The notes: a model not told the origin generated them from the sequence alone. 64,000 nt of DNA from Rossellomorea sp. AcN35-11 (GCA_030388825.1 CP128835.1:4123339-4187338), one strand, 5' to 3'; counted from the stretch's first letter, positions 8,637 to 18,172 are shown. A program made the numbers and translations.

Positions 8637-9533
8637 TTGAGAAGATTCAACTTCATCCGTCTTCCCGTCCAATTCTTCCTTACTTGTATCGGATTATTTC
8701 TTTTTAGCGGGGCAGGTTCCCTGCTTGCTTATGACAGTGAATTGGTCATTATGCTGGGGAGATATCTTCAAACATTACAGGAGATCGGAAAGGACATTTC
8801 ACAGCCTGCTTCCATCATCATCCAGTTAGGGGATCCGCTGAATCCGAAAAGCTACCCGATTTATCCCATGTTATTTCAGATGTTCGGCTATTCCTTTTCC
8901 CTTCTCATCCTTTCATTCTTTCTGGCCGCCGTCACCTCGTCCCTTATTAGCTACCTGTTCATGTTTCTGCCGGGCAGGGTGTATCGAATCTGCTTTCGGA
9001 TACTCGATTCGCTGGATTCACTTCCAGATGTATTGATCATTGTCTTTATTCAATTGTTCATTGTCTGGTTCTTCAAGAAAACCAACATCCTGCTGTTTGA
9101 CATTTATACCCTTGGGGATGAAAAAATCTATCTGCTCCCCGTCATTTGTCTGGCGATCATGCCCATCGCATTCTTAACGAAGCAATTCTTATTTCAGCTT
9201 CGGGAAGAAGAAGAAAAGCCCTATGTAGAATATTCCTATTCGAAGGGTTTCTCAAAAGCCTACACCATATGGGTGCATTTATTCCGGAACGTATGGGTCC
9301 ATTTTTATTATCATATCAAACCCATCTTCCTGCTGATGCTCTCGAACCTGTTGATCATTGAGATTCTCTTTAATATCAACGGCTTTATGAATGTGCTCCT
9401 TGACGTATCAAGCAATACCCCAAGCGCATTTTTCATCGGTATGCTGATGATCTACATACCTTTTTTCATCGTGTTCACTTTAGGAGCCGTTTTCCTTAGG
9501 AAATGGCTGTCCGGAGAGGAGGCTGGAGCATGA
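8637..9533 (+). CDS. ABC transporter permease, DppB/OppB-like
   Basis: This 298-residue polytopic membrane protein resembles the B-type subunit of peptide/nickel ABC importers. It has an N-terminal transmembrane helix followed by an external loop, then about five further helices. An EAA-like cytoplasmic loop (YSKGFSKAYTIWVHLFRN) would contact an ATPase. The TTG start is supported by AGGGGGTG seven bases upstream. The stop overlaps the next start (ATGA). No ATPase or substrate-binding protein gene accompanies it, which is unusual for this family. Confidence 0.75.
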   Translation: MRRFNFIRLPVQFFLTCIGLFLFSGAGSLLAYDSELVIMLGRYLQTLQEIGKDISQPASIIIQLGDPLNPKSYPIYPMLFQMFGYSFSLLILSFFLAAVTSSLISYLFMFLPGRVYRICFRILDSLDSLPDVLIIVFIQLFIVWFFKKTNILLFDIYTLGDEKIYLLPVICLAIMPIAFLTKQFLFQLREEEEKPYVEYSYSKGFSKAYTIWVHLFRNVWVHFYYHIKPIFLLMLSNLLIIEILFNINGFMNVLLDVSSNTPSAFFIGMLMIYIPFFIVFTLGAVFLRKWLSGEEAGA

Positions 9534-10564
9534 TTATCATCCGATCACCAAGGTTTTGGCTGCCCCTCAGTATCATCCTGCTCCTCCTGGCAGGCAGTTT
9601 TATCGTGCCTGCTTTCTTCCCTGAGCTCCTGGAGCCGGGACCACCGTATTTAAAGGATGAGAAGGGAATGATCATTGCAGATCCCCCTTATTCCATGGAG
9701 GAAATGAAGCCTTTAGGAAGTGACAAGCTGGGGCGGAACCTGTTCTATCTGCTGCTGGCCGGCGCTAAATATACGCTCCTGTCCGCTGTCATCATTGCTC
9801 TCCTTCGTATGATGGGCGGGTTTATGTTCGGGACGTTGTATGCCTTTCTGCCACAATGGGCCAGACAGTTCATTAAAGGTGTAGGGGATACGTTCAATTT
9901 CATCCCCCTTGCCATTGTAGCCTTTGTTCTCCTTACACCGCTGCAACTGGCCTTCCAGGCAGAGGCCATGTCGTCCTTTCGGTTCCTGGTCATCGAGATC
10001 CTGGTGATCGCCATCATCATGATCCCTTCCCTCGGTATGTATATCGGGGAGGAAATGAAGGATTATCTCAAGAATGATTTCGTCTCTGTCTCCAGGCAGA
10101 TCGGAGCGACGAAATTCCATCTCATCAAAAGGCACCTGCGTCCACAGTTCAGCCGCAATGCCATCGTCATGTTTTCAGAGCAGACATCCCAGACCCTTTA
10201 CCTCCTTATTCAGCTTGGGGTCCTCCACATCTGCCTGGGAGGTCTGAGGATCGAAGAGTTCGGGATCATGGAACACGTACCCGAATACTTCTCCTATACC
10301 AATGAATGGGCAGCAACGATGAGTATCAATATTCGCCAGGTCTTCCTTTATACCTGGCTGGTCATGACACCACTTGCCTTTTTTGCCGTTTCGATATACT
10401 GCATCAACGAGATCACCAGGTTCTTAAAAGAGGTGCTCCTTGAAGATAAGCTTCCGGTGAACAAAAAGAAGCAAGATGTCTCGCAGTCACCGCTCCCATC
10501 CTCTAAGCTTGAAGAGCCATTCGCGTTTACGCACCAATCTCATTCAAAGGAGGAAGCCCAATGA
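9530..10564 (+). CDS. ABC transporter permease, DppC/OppC-like
   Basis: This 344-residue partner permease contains the OppC-type segment LGSDKLGRNLFYLLLAGAKY and the EAA loop with RQIGATKFHLIKRHLRPQ. Several transmembrane helices and a hydrophilic, probably cytoplasmic tail of about 40 residues complete it. ATG 9530 was chosen for AGGAGG seven bases upstream and its ATGA overlap with the previous gene. It overlaps the next gene in the same way. The three-gene operon lacks its own ATPase, so it would need a shared one or have another role. Confidence 0.78.
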   Translation: MIIIRSPRFWLPLSIILLLLAGSFIVPAFFPELLEPGPPYLKDEKGMIIADPPYSMEEMKPLGSDKLGRNLFYLLLAGAKYTLLSAVIIALLRMMGGFMFGTLYAFLPQWARQFIKGVGDTFNFIPLAIVAFVLLTPLQLAFQAEAMSSFRFLVIEILVIAIIMIPSLGMYIGEEMKDYLKNDFVSVSRQIGATKFHLIKRHLRPQFSRNAIVMFSEQTSQTLYLLIQLGVLHICLGGLRIEEFGIMEHVPEYFSYTNEWAATMSINIRQVFLYTWLVMTPLAFFAVSIYCINEITRFLKEVLLEDKLPVNKKKQDVSQSPLPSSKLEEPFAFTHQSHSKEEAQ

Positions 10565-11160
10565 AGAGCAGGATGATGATCACACTTATCGCTTCTGTCT
10601 TTCTTCTCTTGTCAGGCTGCCGGGTTGAAATGGCTACGGAGCTTCCTGAAAGGAAACCAAAGCCTAGCGGCATCAGGATCGAAATGACGGGAACGGTCCT
10701 CCTTGAAGAAAAACAAGTGGTCGTAGAAGGACAGACAGATCTGCCTGAAGATGCCATCTTATTTGCCGGACTCAAAGAATACGGGGATTACGAATCATAC
10801 CCGAGGATTCTGAACTGGCAGGCTGAAGAGGGAGAGGAATATGTGACCGAAAGCACAGGTAAAGTTGGCAAAAACGGAACATTCCAGATTACCGTGGACC
10901 GGGTCGATCCTGAGAAGAGGTACAAGCTGGAAGTGTTATTCAATCCAGCAATACAGCCCTCCAAGGTTCAGGAGGTCTTCGGGATATGGGGGGAAAACAT
11001 TGCTCCTACAATAGGAATGACAGACTTTGAATACAACGAAAATATCCTGACCGGCTTCATCAAAATTGCGCCGATCATGAACATTACGGATAACGGCGGT
11101 TTGGATTCCAAGTGGAACCTCACGAATATTTTCGGTGAGAAATCCAGGCCGATTCAATAA
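10561..11160 (+). CDS. Uncharacterised lipoprotein of the permease operon
   Basis: This 199-residue protein has a lipoprotein signal peptide with lipobox LLSGC (Cys20). The remainder is soluble and rich in beta-strand-like segments, with no domain I recognise. It is translationally coupled (ATGA) to the permease gene and followed directly by a terminator. It could be an accessory or atypical binding component, but it is too short for a normal peptide-binding protein. Confidence 0.7.
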   Translation: MKSRMMITLIASVFLLLSGCRVEMATELPERKPKPSGIRIEMTGTVLLEEKQVVVEGQTDLPEDAILFAGLKEYGDYESYPRILNWQAEEGEEYVTESTGKVGKNGTFQITVDRVDPEKRYKLEVLFNPAIQPSKVQEVFGIWGENIAPTIGMTDFEYNENILTGFIKIAPIMNITDNGGLDSKWNLTNIFGEKSRPIQ

Positions 11161-11198
11161 AGAAAGCCCCTCACATTGAATGTGAGGGGCTTTCTTTG
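11160..11198. terminator. Bidirectional terminator after the permease operon
   Basis: A 17-bp stem (AAGAAAGCCCCTCACAT and its complement) with a 3-base loop and a T tract begins at the stop codon. It may also serve rlmCD on the other strand. Confidence 0.85.
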
Positions 11199-11244
11199 TC
11201 AACTGGATCAGACAGCACGGCTACTCAACAGGCTGATGGAGTCC

Positions 11245-12633
11245 TTACTGATTCAGGGTCAGGGTGGCGACACATTCGACATGAACGGTCTGAGGGAATA
11301 GATCCACTGGCTGCACCCCATCCAACGTATATCCAAACGGTTCAAGCTCCTTAATGTCCGTGGCAAATGTATCCGGATTGCAGGATACGTATACAATGCG
11401 CTCCGGTTTCGCCCGGCCGATTCGTCTCATCACTTTTCCGCCAGCACCGGAACGCGGAGGATCGAGCATCAATAATTGAGGGTGGCCAAAGCTCTCTAGC
11501 ATTTGATCAATCCCTTTACGGGCATCCTTTGCCAGGAACGTCGTGTTGGAGATCCCATTATCCTCTGCATTTCGCTTTGCCGATTCAATGGAACTTTCGA
11601 CGATTTCAATGCCTGCAAGCTCTCCGACTCTGCTTGCAAATGGAAGGGAGAAAGTTCCTACTCCACAGAAAAGGTCGATCATTTTTTCTGACTTCTTCGG
11701 TTGTCCCATCTCAATCGCTAAGTCTACGAGCTTTTGAGCCTGAGTCGGATTTGTCTGGAAGAACGTATCGAACCAAAGGCGGAAACGGTATCCATCCATT
11801 TCATCATAGATGAAGTCGCGACCGGCCAACAGATGAATCTCTTCTGCCTGGGTCCGGTCCGCCCAAGCCGTATTTTCAAGCCATAGCAAGCTTTTTACGT
11901 GAGGGAATTTTTCACTGATGCGGGCAACTAAATCGTCCACTGCCTCCTGATGGTTCTCCGGTGCTTCAGTCGCGAACAGACCAAGCATCAGCTCACCTGT
12001 GATGAATGATTGTCTTACCATCAGATGACGGAGCAATCCTTCGTGCTCGTCTTTATTGTATCCTTTTAGATGATGATCCTTCACCCAATCGGCTACTTCC
12101 ATGGTCGCTTCCACCATTTCTTCACTGGCGATCAGACATGTCTCAAGGGAAATGATCTTACGGAAATTCCCTTGTTCATGCAGCCCCAGTGCCCCTTCAG
12201 GAGAAAACGTGAATTCCATCTTATTACGGTAACGCCATGGATTGTCCATCCCCATGGTGTCCCGGACCAGAGCGGGATCAAAGCCTTGGCTTTCAAGGGC
12301 ATGTTTCACATGATCCGTTTTCTGCTTCAACTGTCCTTCGTAATCCCAATGCTGCCACACACATCCGCCGCAGCGTTCAAAATGGGGACACGGAGCCGGG
12401 ACTCTTTCAGGATGGGCCTCTAGAATTTCGTCAGGCATCGCCTTCCTTCTTCTTCTGTCCGGCTGATCCACTGTTACCTGGACCTTTTCACCTGGCAGGG
12501 TCTGGGGAATCGTAAGCCTAAGCTTCTTTGGATTGCCGAGCTCATTCTCACGCCAGATCACAGCCTGTCCAGAACCCTTTTGATCCAGCTCTTCTATAGT
12601 AGCAACCATTGTTTCTGGTTTCATATTCGTCAA
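11245..12633 (-). CDS. rlmCD: 23S rRNA (uracil-C5)-methyltransferase RlmCD family
   Basis: This 462-residue TrmA/RumA-family enzyme methylates uridines in 23S rRNA using SAM. An N-terminal TRAM-like beta-barrel (about residues 1-60) precedes the iron-sulfur cysteines CPHFERCGGC (about 82-91). The SAM motif DLFCGVGTFSLP, the LDPPRSG motif and the catalytic cysteine in VYVSCNP follow. Length and motifs match B. subtilis RlmCD (YefA); the close paralogue YfjO cannot be excluded. The TTG start at 12633 has AAGGAGG eight bases upstream. It is a single gene. Confidence 0.88.
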   Translation of the reverse strand: MTNMKPETMVATIEELDQKGSGQAVIWRENELGNPKKLRLTIPQTLPGEKVQVTVDQPDRRRRKAMPDEILEAHPERVPAPCPHFERCGGCVWQHWDYEGQLKQKTDHVKHALESQGFDPALVRDTMGMDNPWRYRNKMEFTFSPEGALGLHEQGNFRKIISLETCLIASEEMVEATMEVADWVKDHHLKGYNKDEHEGLLRHLMVRQSFITGELMLGLFATEAPENHQEAVDDLVARISEKFPHVKSLLWLENTAWADRTQAEEIHLLAGRDFIYDEMDGYRFRLWFDTFFQTNPTQAQKLVDLAIEMGQPKKSEKMIDLFCGVGTFSLPFASRVGELAGIEIVESSIESAKRNAEDNGISNTTFLAKDARKGIDQMLESFGHPQLLMLDPPRSGAGGKVMRRIGRAKPERIVYVSCNPDTFATDIKELEPFGYTLDGVQPVDLFPQTVHVECVATLTLNQ

Positions 12634-12915
12634 TTTCTGGTCCTCCTTGAAAACGTCTGTCTAACTTAATACTTTAGTAAAAATAGAGGCGGAATGCAAC
12701 TGGCACTTGTGCCCTTACACCATCCCTCAGGTCCTTCTCAAGGTCCGTCCCTCAACACGTTACCCCATTAAAGGTCGGACCTTGAATTCGGGAGGGTATG
12801 CAGTGTCCATATTCCCCGGTGATACAGGCTCACCTGGCCTTTCAGATGACTTTCAAGTTGAAATCTTTATGAAAGATCGACCTTCAGCATCCTAGCCTTA
12901 CTATCGAATGCATTG
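12634..12915. other. Intergenic region with one REP-like repeat
   Basis: This stretch holds a single AAGGTCCGTCCCTC copy at 12740-12753. Downstream at about 12771-12784 is AAAGGTCGGACCTT, possibly a decayed partner. No ORF with a ribosome-binding site and no clear promoter were seen. Confidence 0.5.
12740..12753 (+). repeat. REP-like element, single copy
   Basis: AAGGTCCGTCCCTC is an exact copy of the 12-bp core found repeatedly between 12.7 and 54 kb of the window. Confidence 0.8.
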
Positions 12916-12952
12916 CAAAAAGGCGCCTGGCCCACGATGGGATCAGGCACCT
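12916..12952 (-). terminator. Intrinsic terminator of htpX
   Basis: On the minus strand AGGTGCCTG and CAGGCGCCT pair with internal mismatches and are followed by TTTTT, 40 bp past the htpX stop. Confidence 0.65.
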
Positions 12953-12992
12953 CTTCCTATATTATACGGGACAGTGGTTGTCCCCGTGCCAT

Positions 12993-13875
12993 TTACTTCG
13001 CTTCTAAACGACTGATCCGATCATCAAGATCAGGGTGAGTCGAGAACATCGCCGATTTACGACGGCCATTGATCTTCAACGTGGAGATGGCTGTGTCATC
13101 TTCCCCTTTCATGCGGCTTGAATATGCTTTCAGCATTTGCAGGGCATGGACCATTTTATCCTTACCGGCAAGATCCGCTCCCCCCACGGTCGGCGTGATA
13201 TTCACGGTGACGTGAATAGGCAAAGACAACTAAACTTCCAAGAATCGAGAATACAATCTGGAAGATAATGACGGCAATGAAATGAACGATCGGTGCCATT
13301 TCCTCCCGTGCAAATCGTGACGCGATCCATGCGGCGATCCGTGCCAGGAAGACAACAAATGTGTTGACCACTCCCTGCAGCAGCGTCATGGTCACCATAT
13401 CCCCGTTCGCTACGTGGGCAACCTCATGGGCAATGACACCTTCCACGGCATCATCATCCATTTCACGGAGTAACCCAGTTGAAACAGCCACGAGTGAGCG
13501 CTTCTTGGAAGGACCTGTCGCAAAGGCATTCACTTCAGGAGAATCATAGATTCCGACTTCCGGCATATGCACCAATCCGGCTGCTCTTGATAACCGGTGG
13601 ACTTTCTCGACAACGGCACGTTCCTCAGATGACAACGCCCCATCAGGATTCAACACCTGGACACCCATCATTCGCTTTGCCATCCAACGTGACATGGCCA
13701 ATGAAATGAACGACCCGGAGAAACCGATGATGGCACTGAATACGAGTAGTGCCCCTAAATCTATCCCGCCTGAAGCATTGATGTAATTACCTGCTCCCGT
13801 AACGGAAAAAATGATACTGATCGTCAATAGTACTAAAACGTTGGTTAAAAGGAAATAAAAAATTCGTTTTCCCAT
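12993..13875 (-). pseudogene. htpX: Membrane metalloprotease HtpX (M48), frameshifted
   Basis: HtpX degrades misfolded membrane proteins. The first part has two N-terminal transmembrane helices, [20 protein letters not shown], the zinc motif HEVAH in [13 protein letters not shown], two more helices and the third ligand Glu in SRHREYHAD. The frame then shifts at a run of six C (13180-13185; six G on the coding strand). It resumes as [18 protein letters not shown] and ends [14 protein letters not shown]. Removing one G gives 293 residues, the normal family length. RBS AGGAG lies rather far (12 bp) before the ATG. The second frame alone would be non-functional. Confidence 0.9.
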
Positions 13876-13980
13876 CTTGATATCTCACTCCTATTTCAAG
13901 TTCATATGAACCTGTATCTGAAATTTATTATACGTCCTTTCCTCCTAAAATACAAGAAGAATCCTCCTGGAAGAGTGAAA

Positions 13981-14009
13981 TTGACGGCATCTGTCGGAAG
14001 AAGTACTAT
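13981..14009 (+). promoter_or_regulatory. Promoter of the DUF1836 gene
   Basis: TTGACG (13981-13986) and TACTAT (14004-14009) are separated by 17 bp, about 37 bp before the start codon. Confidence 0.6.
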
Positions 14010-14045
14010 AATAGAAGAGAATGAGAAAGAGACGGGGGAATGAAG

Positions 14046-14783
14046 ATGGACATGTTCAATTTGACACGCAGCCATATGGCAGAACTACTCTTGGCCCTAA
14101 ATGGTACCAGGACCCATACTCCAGCCATGATTCTGCAGGATGCATGGACTGCCTTTGATCCTGATCGTGATTTCTCCGAAGAAGACATGCCTCCAGTCGT
14201 TCAGAAAATCCTCACCACCACGAAAAAGGAAATCGGTTTTTCATTAAATGAAATCGTCTCCCTTGGAAATCTGATCGAATTTACCAACTTCCCTCAAAGC
14301 ACCGTCCAAAACTGGGTGAAGCGTGATGTGAAAGTATTGATTGGATCTCCTATGTTTGGAAAGAAATATACGATTGAACAAGCCGCGATGCTGTTCATCG
14401 TTGAGGATCTCAAGGCAACTCTGGATTTTGAATCGATTCGGAACATCCTGACTCTCGTCTTCAATAATATTGAAGACCGTACCGATGATATCGTGAATCC
14501 CACTGACCTGTACGCTGCCTACTCCTCTATCTTTGACAAGATCCATCATCAATCATTACCTGGGATGAAGACCTCTATCCCGGGGTCGGTCAATGAGGCG
14601 ATCGATCAGTTCATCCAAGGGGAGTGCCGGGAAGTCCTGCCTACCTTTAACGGGGTTAAGGAAGACAATCTCAATAAGGTCCTCCACGTACTGGTCGTCT
14701 CCGTCCTTACCGTGCAGTCTGCTTTCTATCAGGCAGCTACGAAGAAGTATGTGGATCAGGCTTTACAGTTGCAGGATACATAA
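14046..14783 (+). CDS. DUF1836 protein with MerR-like helix-turn-helix
   Basis: This 245-residue protein matches the DUF1836 family. The recognisable core is FPQSTVQNWVKRDVK, then GKKYTIEQAAMLFIVEDLK, typical of MerR-like winged-helix DNA binding (about residues 90-130). The C-terminal half is helical with no known motif. ATG 14046 was preferred because a GGGGG box lies 7 bp upstream; the ATG at 14040 is too close. It is a single gene with its own promoter and terminator, probably a cytoplasmic regulator. Its target is unknown. Confidence 0.75.
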   Translation: MDMFNLTRSHMAELLLALNGTRTHTPAMILQDAWTAFDPDRDFSEEDMPPVVQKILTTTKKEIGFSLNEIVSLGNLIEFTNFPQSTVQNWVKRDVKVLIGSPMFGKKYTIEQAAMLFIVEDLKATLDFESIRNILTLVFNNIEDRTDDIVNPTDLYAAYSSIFDKIHHQSLPGMKTSIPGSVNEAIDQFIQGECREVLPTFNGVKEDNLNKVLHVLVVSVLTVQSAFYQAATKKYVDQALQLQDT

Positions 14784-14811
14784 AAAAAGCCTGGTCTCCA
14801 GGCTTTTTTTT
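14782..14811 (+). terminator. Intrinsic terminator after the DUF1836 gene
   Basis: A 13-bp stem AAAAAAAGCCTGG/CCAGGCTTTTTTT overlaps the TAA stop codon. Confidence 0.85.
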
Positions 14812-15215
14812 ATGAGTCACAGGAAACCACCGAGACACATCCTCCTTCAGGAAACCCTCCTCCCTTCTATGTTTGAAAAACATGTCGAATCCTCCTTTAA
14901 GCCATCACTTTTTAAAAAAAGTTTCACTTACATGTTGAGAAAGTAAAGGTCAAAATGACTAGTAGGAAATCCCTCATTACATGTAACAGGATGAAAATTT
15001 TCATAAATTCTCCCCTTGAAAGGTCACTCTTTGATTGTATTGTTTACTAAGTTAAGATGACAGAAAATTCGACTTATTCAGTTAACTGTCGTTTTTTGAT
15101 ACTATAAATGAGCAAGATTCATTACATACTGGTTCAGTTGCTCTCTCTATGATTCTTGTAAAATGACTTCAGCGAGTCACATTTGTCGTCAGTACCAAAA
15201 CAAAAAGAGGAGAGG
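14812..15215. other. Long leader region upstream of the subtilisin gene
   Basis: About 400 bp without an ORF. It contains the 10-bp palindrome CAGTTAACTG (15079-15088) and a possible -10 box TATAAA near 15102 with a poor -35. Regulation of such proteases by several transition-state regulators would fit a long leader, but no specific operator could be assigned. Confidence 0.4.
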
Positions 15216-16463
15216 ATGTTGAAAATGAAGGTAGGAAAGATTTTAGGAAGTGTTGCTTTAAGTGCTCTATTGGTGGCACCAGTCTACACGAGCCCCGTTG
15301 ATGCTGTACAAAACTCCGAAAAGGTACGTGTACTTATTTCTTCAACAAATGAAAAAGCCGCGGTTCATGCAAAAAAGAATTATGGTGTCCGCTGGGACTT
15401 TAATGAAAATGGATTCTCCACTGATATGACGGAAGCACAATATCATGCACTTCAAAAGAACAAAAACTTGTCAGTCAAGCTGGTTGATGAAGTTTCAGTG
15501 TCTGCAAAGCCAGGGGGAAATGCAATGGCTGCACCGAGTGATCAAACTCCATGGGGAATGGAAGCGATATATGAGGATGCAAACATCACTGCAACGACCG
15601 GTGGCAGCGGCATTAAAGTAGCCGTTCTTGATACGGGGGCCAATATCAATCACTCCGACCTTACGAATAACGTTGAACAATGTAATGACTTCTCACAAAG
15701 GAAATCCAATCTTGTCAAAAATGTCTGTGAAGATAAAAATGGTCACGGTACGCATGTAGCTGGCACGGTACTCGCAGACGGAGGAGCCGGTGACGGGATA
15801 TACGGAGTCGCACCCGATGCAAAGCTTTGGGCGTATAAGGTATTGAACGACCGTGGTTCAGGATACTCTGATGACATCGCAGCCGCAATCCGCTATGCCG
15901 CTGATGAAGCAGACCGGTTAAACGTCAACACGGTCATCTCCATGTCCCTGGGCTCAAGCTCAGAGAGTCCACTTATCACCGATGCAGTCAACTATGCTTA
16001 TAATAAAGGTGTATTGGTGGTAGCAGCAGCAGGCAACTCCGGTCCAAGCGCCAACACGATTGGTTATCCAGGAGCTCTTATAAATGCTGTAGCGGTGGCT
16101 GCACTCGAGGATGTGCAGCAAAATGGCACGTACCGGGTGGCTGACTTCTCTTCACGCGGGAATCCGAACACGGATGGAGACTACGCCATCGGAGTCCGTG
16201 ATGTAGAGGTTTCCGCTCCAGGAAGAGCCATCGAATCGACATGGTATGATGGATCGTATCATACCATCAGCGGAACTTCCATGGCAACGCCACACGTTTC
16301 AGGATTGGCCGCAAAAATCTGGTCGGCGAACCCTACCCTTTCTTCTGCCCAACTTCGTGCCGAAATCCAAAACCGTGCGAAGAACAATGATATTCTGGGT
16401 GGATCTGGTGCTGCAGCAGGGGATGACTATGCTTCAGGATTCGGATTCCCTACTGTCAAATAA
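15216..16463 (+). CDS. Secreted subtilisin-like serine protease (S8)
   Basis: This alkaline-protease-like enzyme has a signal peptide ending near PVDA, an I9-type propeptide and a catalytic domain of about 300 residues. The triad is visible: Asp in VAVLDTGANINH, His in NGHGTHVAGT and Ser in ISGTSMATPHVSG. The oxyanion Asn is in VVAAAGNSGP. Two cysteines flank a loop (EQCNDF and KNVCED) and could form a disulfide as in some cold- or heat-adapted subtilisins. The start is ambiguous: ATG 15216, TTG 15219 or ATG 15225 all follow an AGAGGAGAGG ribosome-binding site. A strong terminator follows. Secretion and degradative function are established for the family. Confidence 0.9.
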   Translation: MLKMKVGKILGSVALSALLVAPVYTSPVDAVQNSEKVRVLISSTNEKAAVHAKKNYGVRWDFNENGFSTDMTEAQYHALQKNKNLSVKLVDEVSVSAKPGGNAMAAPSDQTPWGMEAIYEDANITATTGGSGIKVAVLDTGANINHSDLTNNVEQCNDFSQRKSNLVKNVCEDKNGHGTHVAGTVLADGGAGDGIYGVAPDAKLWAYKVLNDRGSGYSDDIAAAIRYAADEADRLNVNTVISMSLGSSSESPLITDAVNYAYNKGVLVVAAAGNSGPSANTIGYPGALINAVAVAALEDVQQNGTYRVADFSSRGNPNTDGDYAIGVRDVEVSAPGRAIESTWYDGSYHTISGTSMATPHVSGLAAKIWSANPTLSSAQLRAEIQNRAKNNDILGGSGAAAGDDYASGFGFPTVK

Positions 16464-16492
16464 CTTTATAAATAAAGCGTTTTAACATAATC

Positions 16493-16530
16493 AAGGGAAC
16501 TTCCATCCATCAGGAAGTTCCCTTTTTTTT
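16493..16530 (+). terminator. Intrinsic terminator of the subtilisin gene
   Basis: AAGGGAACTTCC pairs with GGAAGTTCCCTT and is followed by a T run. It also faces the convergent lysA stop. Confidence 0.85.
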
Positions 16531-16539
16531 CCCTCCTTA

Positions 16540-17826
16540 TTATCGATCTTTCCGTACAAGATCCCCGTAGGTCTCTCTTTCAATGACAACCCGCGATTCC
16601 CCATCCTTCACAAACACGACAGCAGGCCTCGGGATCCGGTTATAATTACTCGCCATGGAATAGCCGTAAGCACCTGTACTGAACACTGCGAGGATATCTC
16701 CGTAATTTGTCGGCGGCAGCATCAGGTCCCAGATCAGCATATCTCCTGATTCGCAGCACTTCCCGGCGATGCTCACGAGTTCCGTGCACTCCTCATTTGG
16801 GCGGTTGGCAAGAACCGCATGGTATTTCGCCTGATACAGAGCCGGACGGATATTGTCCGTCATCCCTCCGTCAATGGCCACATATGTGCGTACATCAGGG
16901 ATGATTTTCTTCGATCCCACTTTGTAGAGGGTCGTCCCTGCTTCTGCAACCATGCTTCGGCCCGGCTCCACCCATACTTCAGGGAGGGGATATTCGTTCT
17001 TGGCAAAATAGTTTTTCACACTGTCGGTGATTCCTTTCACGTATACTGGGATCGGCAGGGGCTGATCTTCCTCAGTATAACGGACACCGAATCCTCCACC
17101 GATATTCAATACAGGCAGGGTCACATCGTACTCGATGCGAATCCGCTGCAGGAAATCAGCCAGTACCCCGATCGCCTGATCGAAGCCTTCACGCTCAAAG
17201 ATCTGGGATCCGATATGGGAATGGAGCCCCAGTAATGTGAAGTATGGCTTTCTAAGAGCCAGTTGAATCGCTGTTCGCGCCTGCCCGTTGGAGATGCTGA
17301 ATCCGAATTTCGAATCCTCCTGCCCCGTGGTGATGTACTCATGGGTGTGGGCTTCGACACCCGGGGTGACCCTGATCAGGATCTGAACCTGTTGCTCCCG
17401 CTCTCTGGCAAGGTCGTGGAGCAGTTCAAGTTCCAGGAAACTGTCGACGACGAAGCAGCCGATTTCAGCCTCAAGAGCCATGAGAAGCTCTTCTTCTGAC
17501 TTATTGTTCCCATGGAAATGGATGCGCTCAGCCGGAAATCCAGCCTCCAGGGCTGTATACAATTCCCCTCCGGACACCACATCCAGTGAAAGATTTTCCT
17601 GCTCAGCCAGTCGCACCATCTCTTTACAAAGGAACGCTTTACTTGCATAGGCCACCTGATATTTGAGGCCGCTTTCCTCGAATGCCTCACGAAACAACTT
17701 CGCATTCCCCCGGATCATGCCTTCATCGTACACCATTAAAGGCGTACCGTAGGTTTCCGCTAAATCACCCGTGCTCATCCCACCGATTTCAAGATCTCCT
17801 CGAACATTTACGTCAACTGTACTCAT
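16540..17826 (-). CDS. lysA: Diaminopimelate decarboxylase
   Basis: This 428-residue fold-III PLP enzyme makes L-lysine from meso-diaminopimelate, the last step of the pathway. The PLP lysine is in YASKAFLCKEM (about residue 50). The glycine-rich phosphate loop is NIGGGFG, PGRSMVAEAG lies further on, and the C-terminal active-site segment is GKCCESGD. ATG 17826 has AAGGAG 8 bp upstream; the open frame extends 12 codons further without an RBS. The gene is alone and controlled by the lysine riboswitch and terminator in its leader. Confidence 0.93.
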   Translation of the reverse strand: MSTVDVNVRGDLEIGGMSTGDLAETYGTPLMVYDEGMIRGNAKLFREAFEESGLKYQVAYASKAFLCKEMVRLAEQENLSLDVVSGGELYTALEAGFPAERIHFHGNNKSEEELLMALEAEIGCFVVDSFLELELLHDLAREREQQVQILIRVTPGVEAHTHEYITTGQEDSKFGFSISNGQARTAIQLALRKPYFTLLGLHSHIGSQIFEREGFDQAIGVLADFLQRIRIEYDVTLPVLNIGGGFGVRYTEEDQPLPIPVYVKGITDSVKNYFAKNEYPLPEVWVEPGRSMVAEAGTTLYKVGSKKIIPDVRTYVAIDGGMTDNIRPALYQAKYHAVLANRPNEECTELVSIAGKCCESGDMLIWDLMLPPTNYGDILAVFSTGAYGYSMASNYNRIPRPAVVFVKDGESRVVIERETYGDLVRKDR

Positions 17827-17850
17827 ATCCAAAACTCCTTTTGACTCTCT

Positions 17851-17894
17851 AAAAAAACACAAAAAACCCGTATGAAGCGATGCTCATACGGGTT
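17851..17894 (-). terminator. Attenuator terminator of the lysine riboswitch
   Basis: An 11-bp stem AACCCGTATGA/TCATACGGGTT is followed on the minus strand by TTTTGTGTTTTTTT. It ends about 25 bp before the lysA start, so it terminates the leader when lysine is bound. A second hairpin, GTTTCC/GGAAAC within ATCAT/GATGAT, lies just upstream and may take part in the switch. Confidence 0.8.
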
Positions 17895-17939
17895 ATCATC
17901 AAAGTTTCCGGAAACATGATGAAGACTATGTATTAACAT

Positions 17940-18117
17940 CTCTTCAATAGTGCTCCACAACTTTTTCATTGTGACAGTCCAACATTTCTTCAATGCTGGC
18001 CCAACAAAAAATAGAATTGGCTATTTTCTGCTTCGGCGATCTGCCTTTCCCTTCTTGTCCCAGAATCCAATATTCTCAAAGAAGATACTCATCATACTCG
18101 CGCCTCTATTATCAGAG
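17940..18117 (-). promoter_or_regulatory. Lysine riboswitch (L-box)
   Basis: The minus strand carries the L-box landmarks in order: AATAGAGGCGCGA at the 5' end, GGCAGATCGCCGAAGCA, TTGGGCCAGCATTGA, GGACTGTCACAATGA, and GTGGAGCACTATT closing P1 with AATAG. It lies between a SigA promoter and the lysA attenuator. Confidence 0.92.
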
Positions 18118-18142
18118 AGTGACTTATTATTTTATTGGCATA

Positions 18143-18172
18143 ACTATACCATTCTCGTAAAATGGTTGTCAA
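18143..18172 (-). promoter_or_regulatory. SigA promoter of lysA
   Basis: TTGACA (18167-18172) and TATAGT (18143-18148) are separated by 18 bp on the minus strand, just before the riboswitch. Confidence 0.8.
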
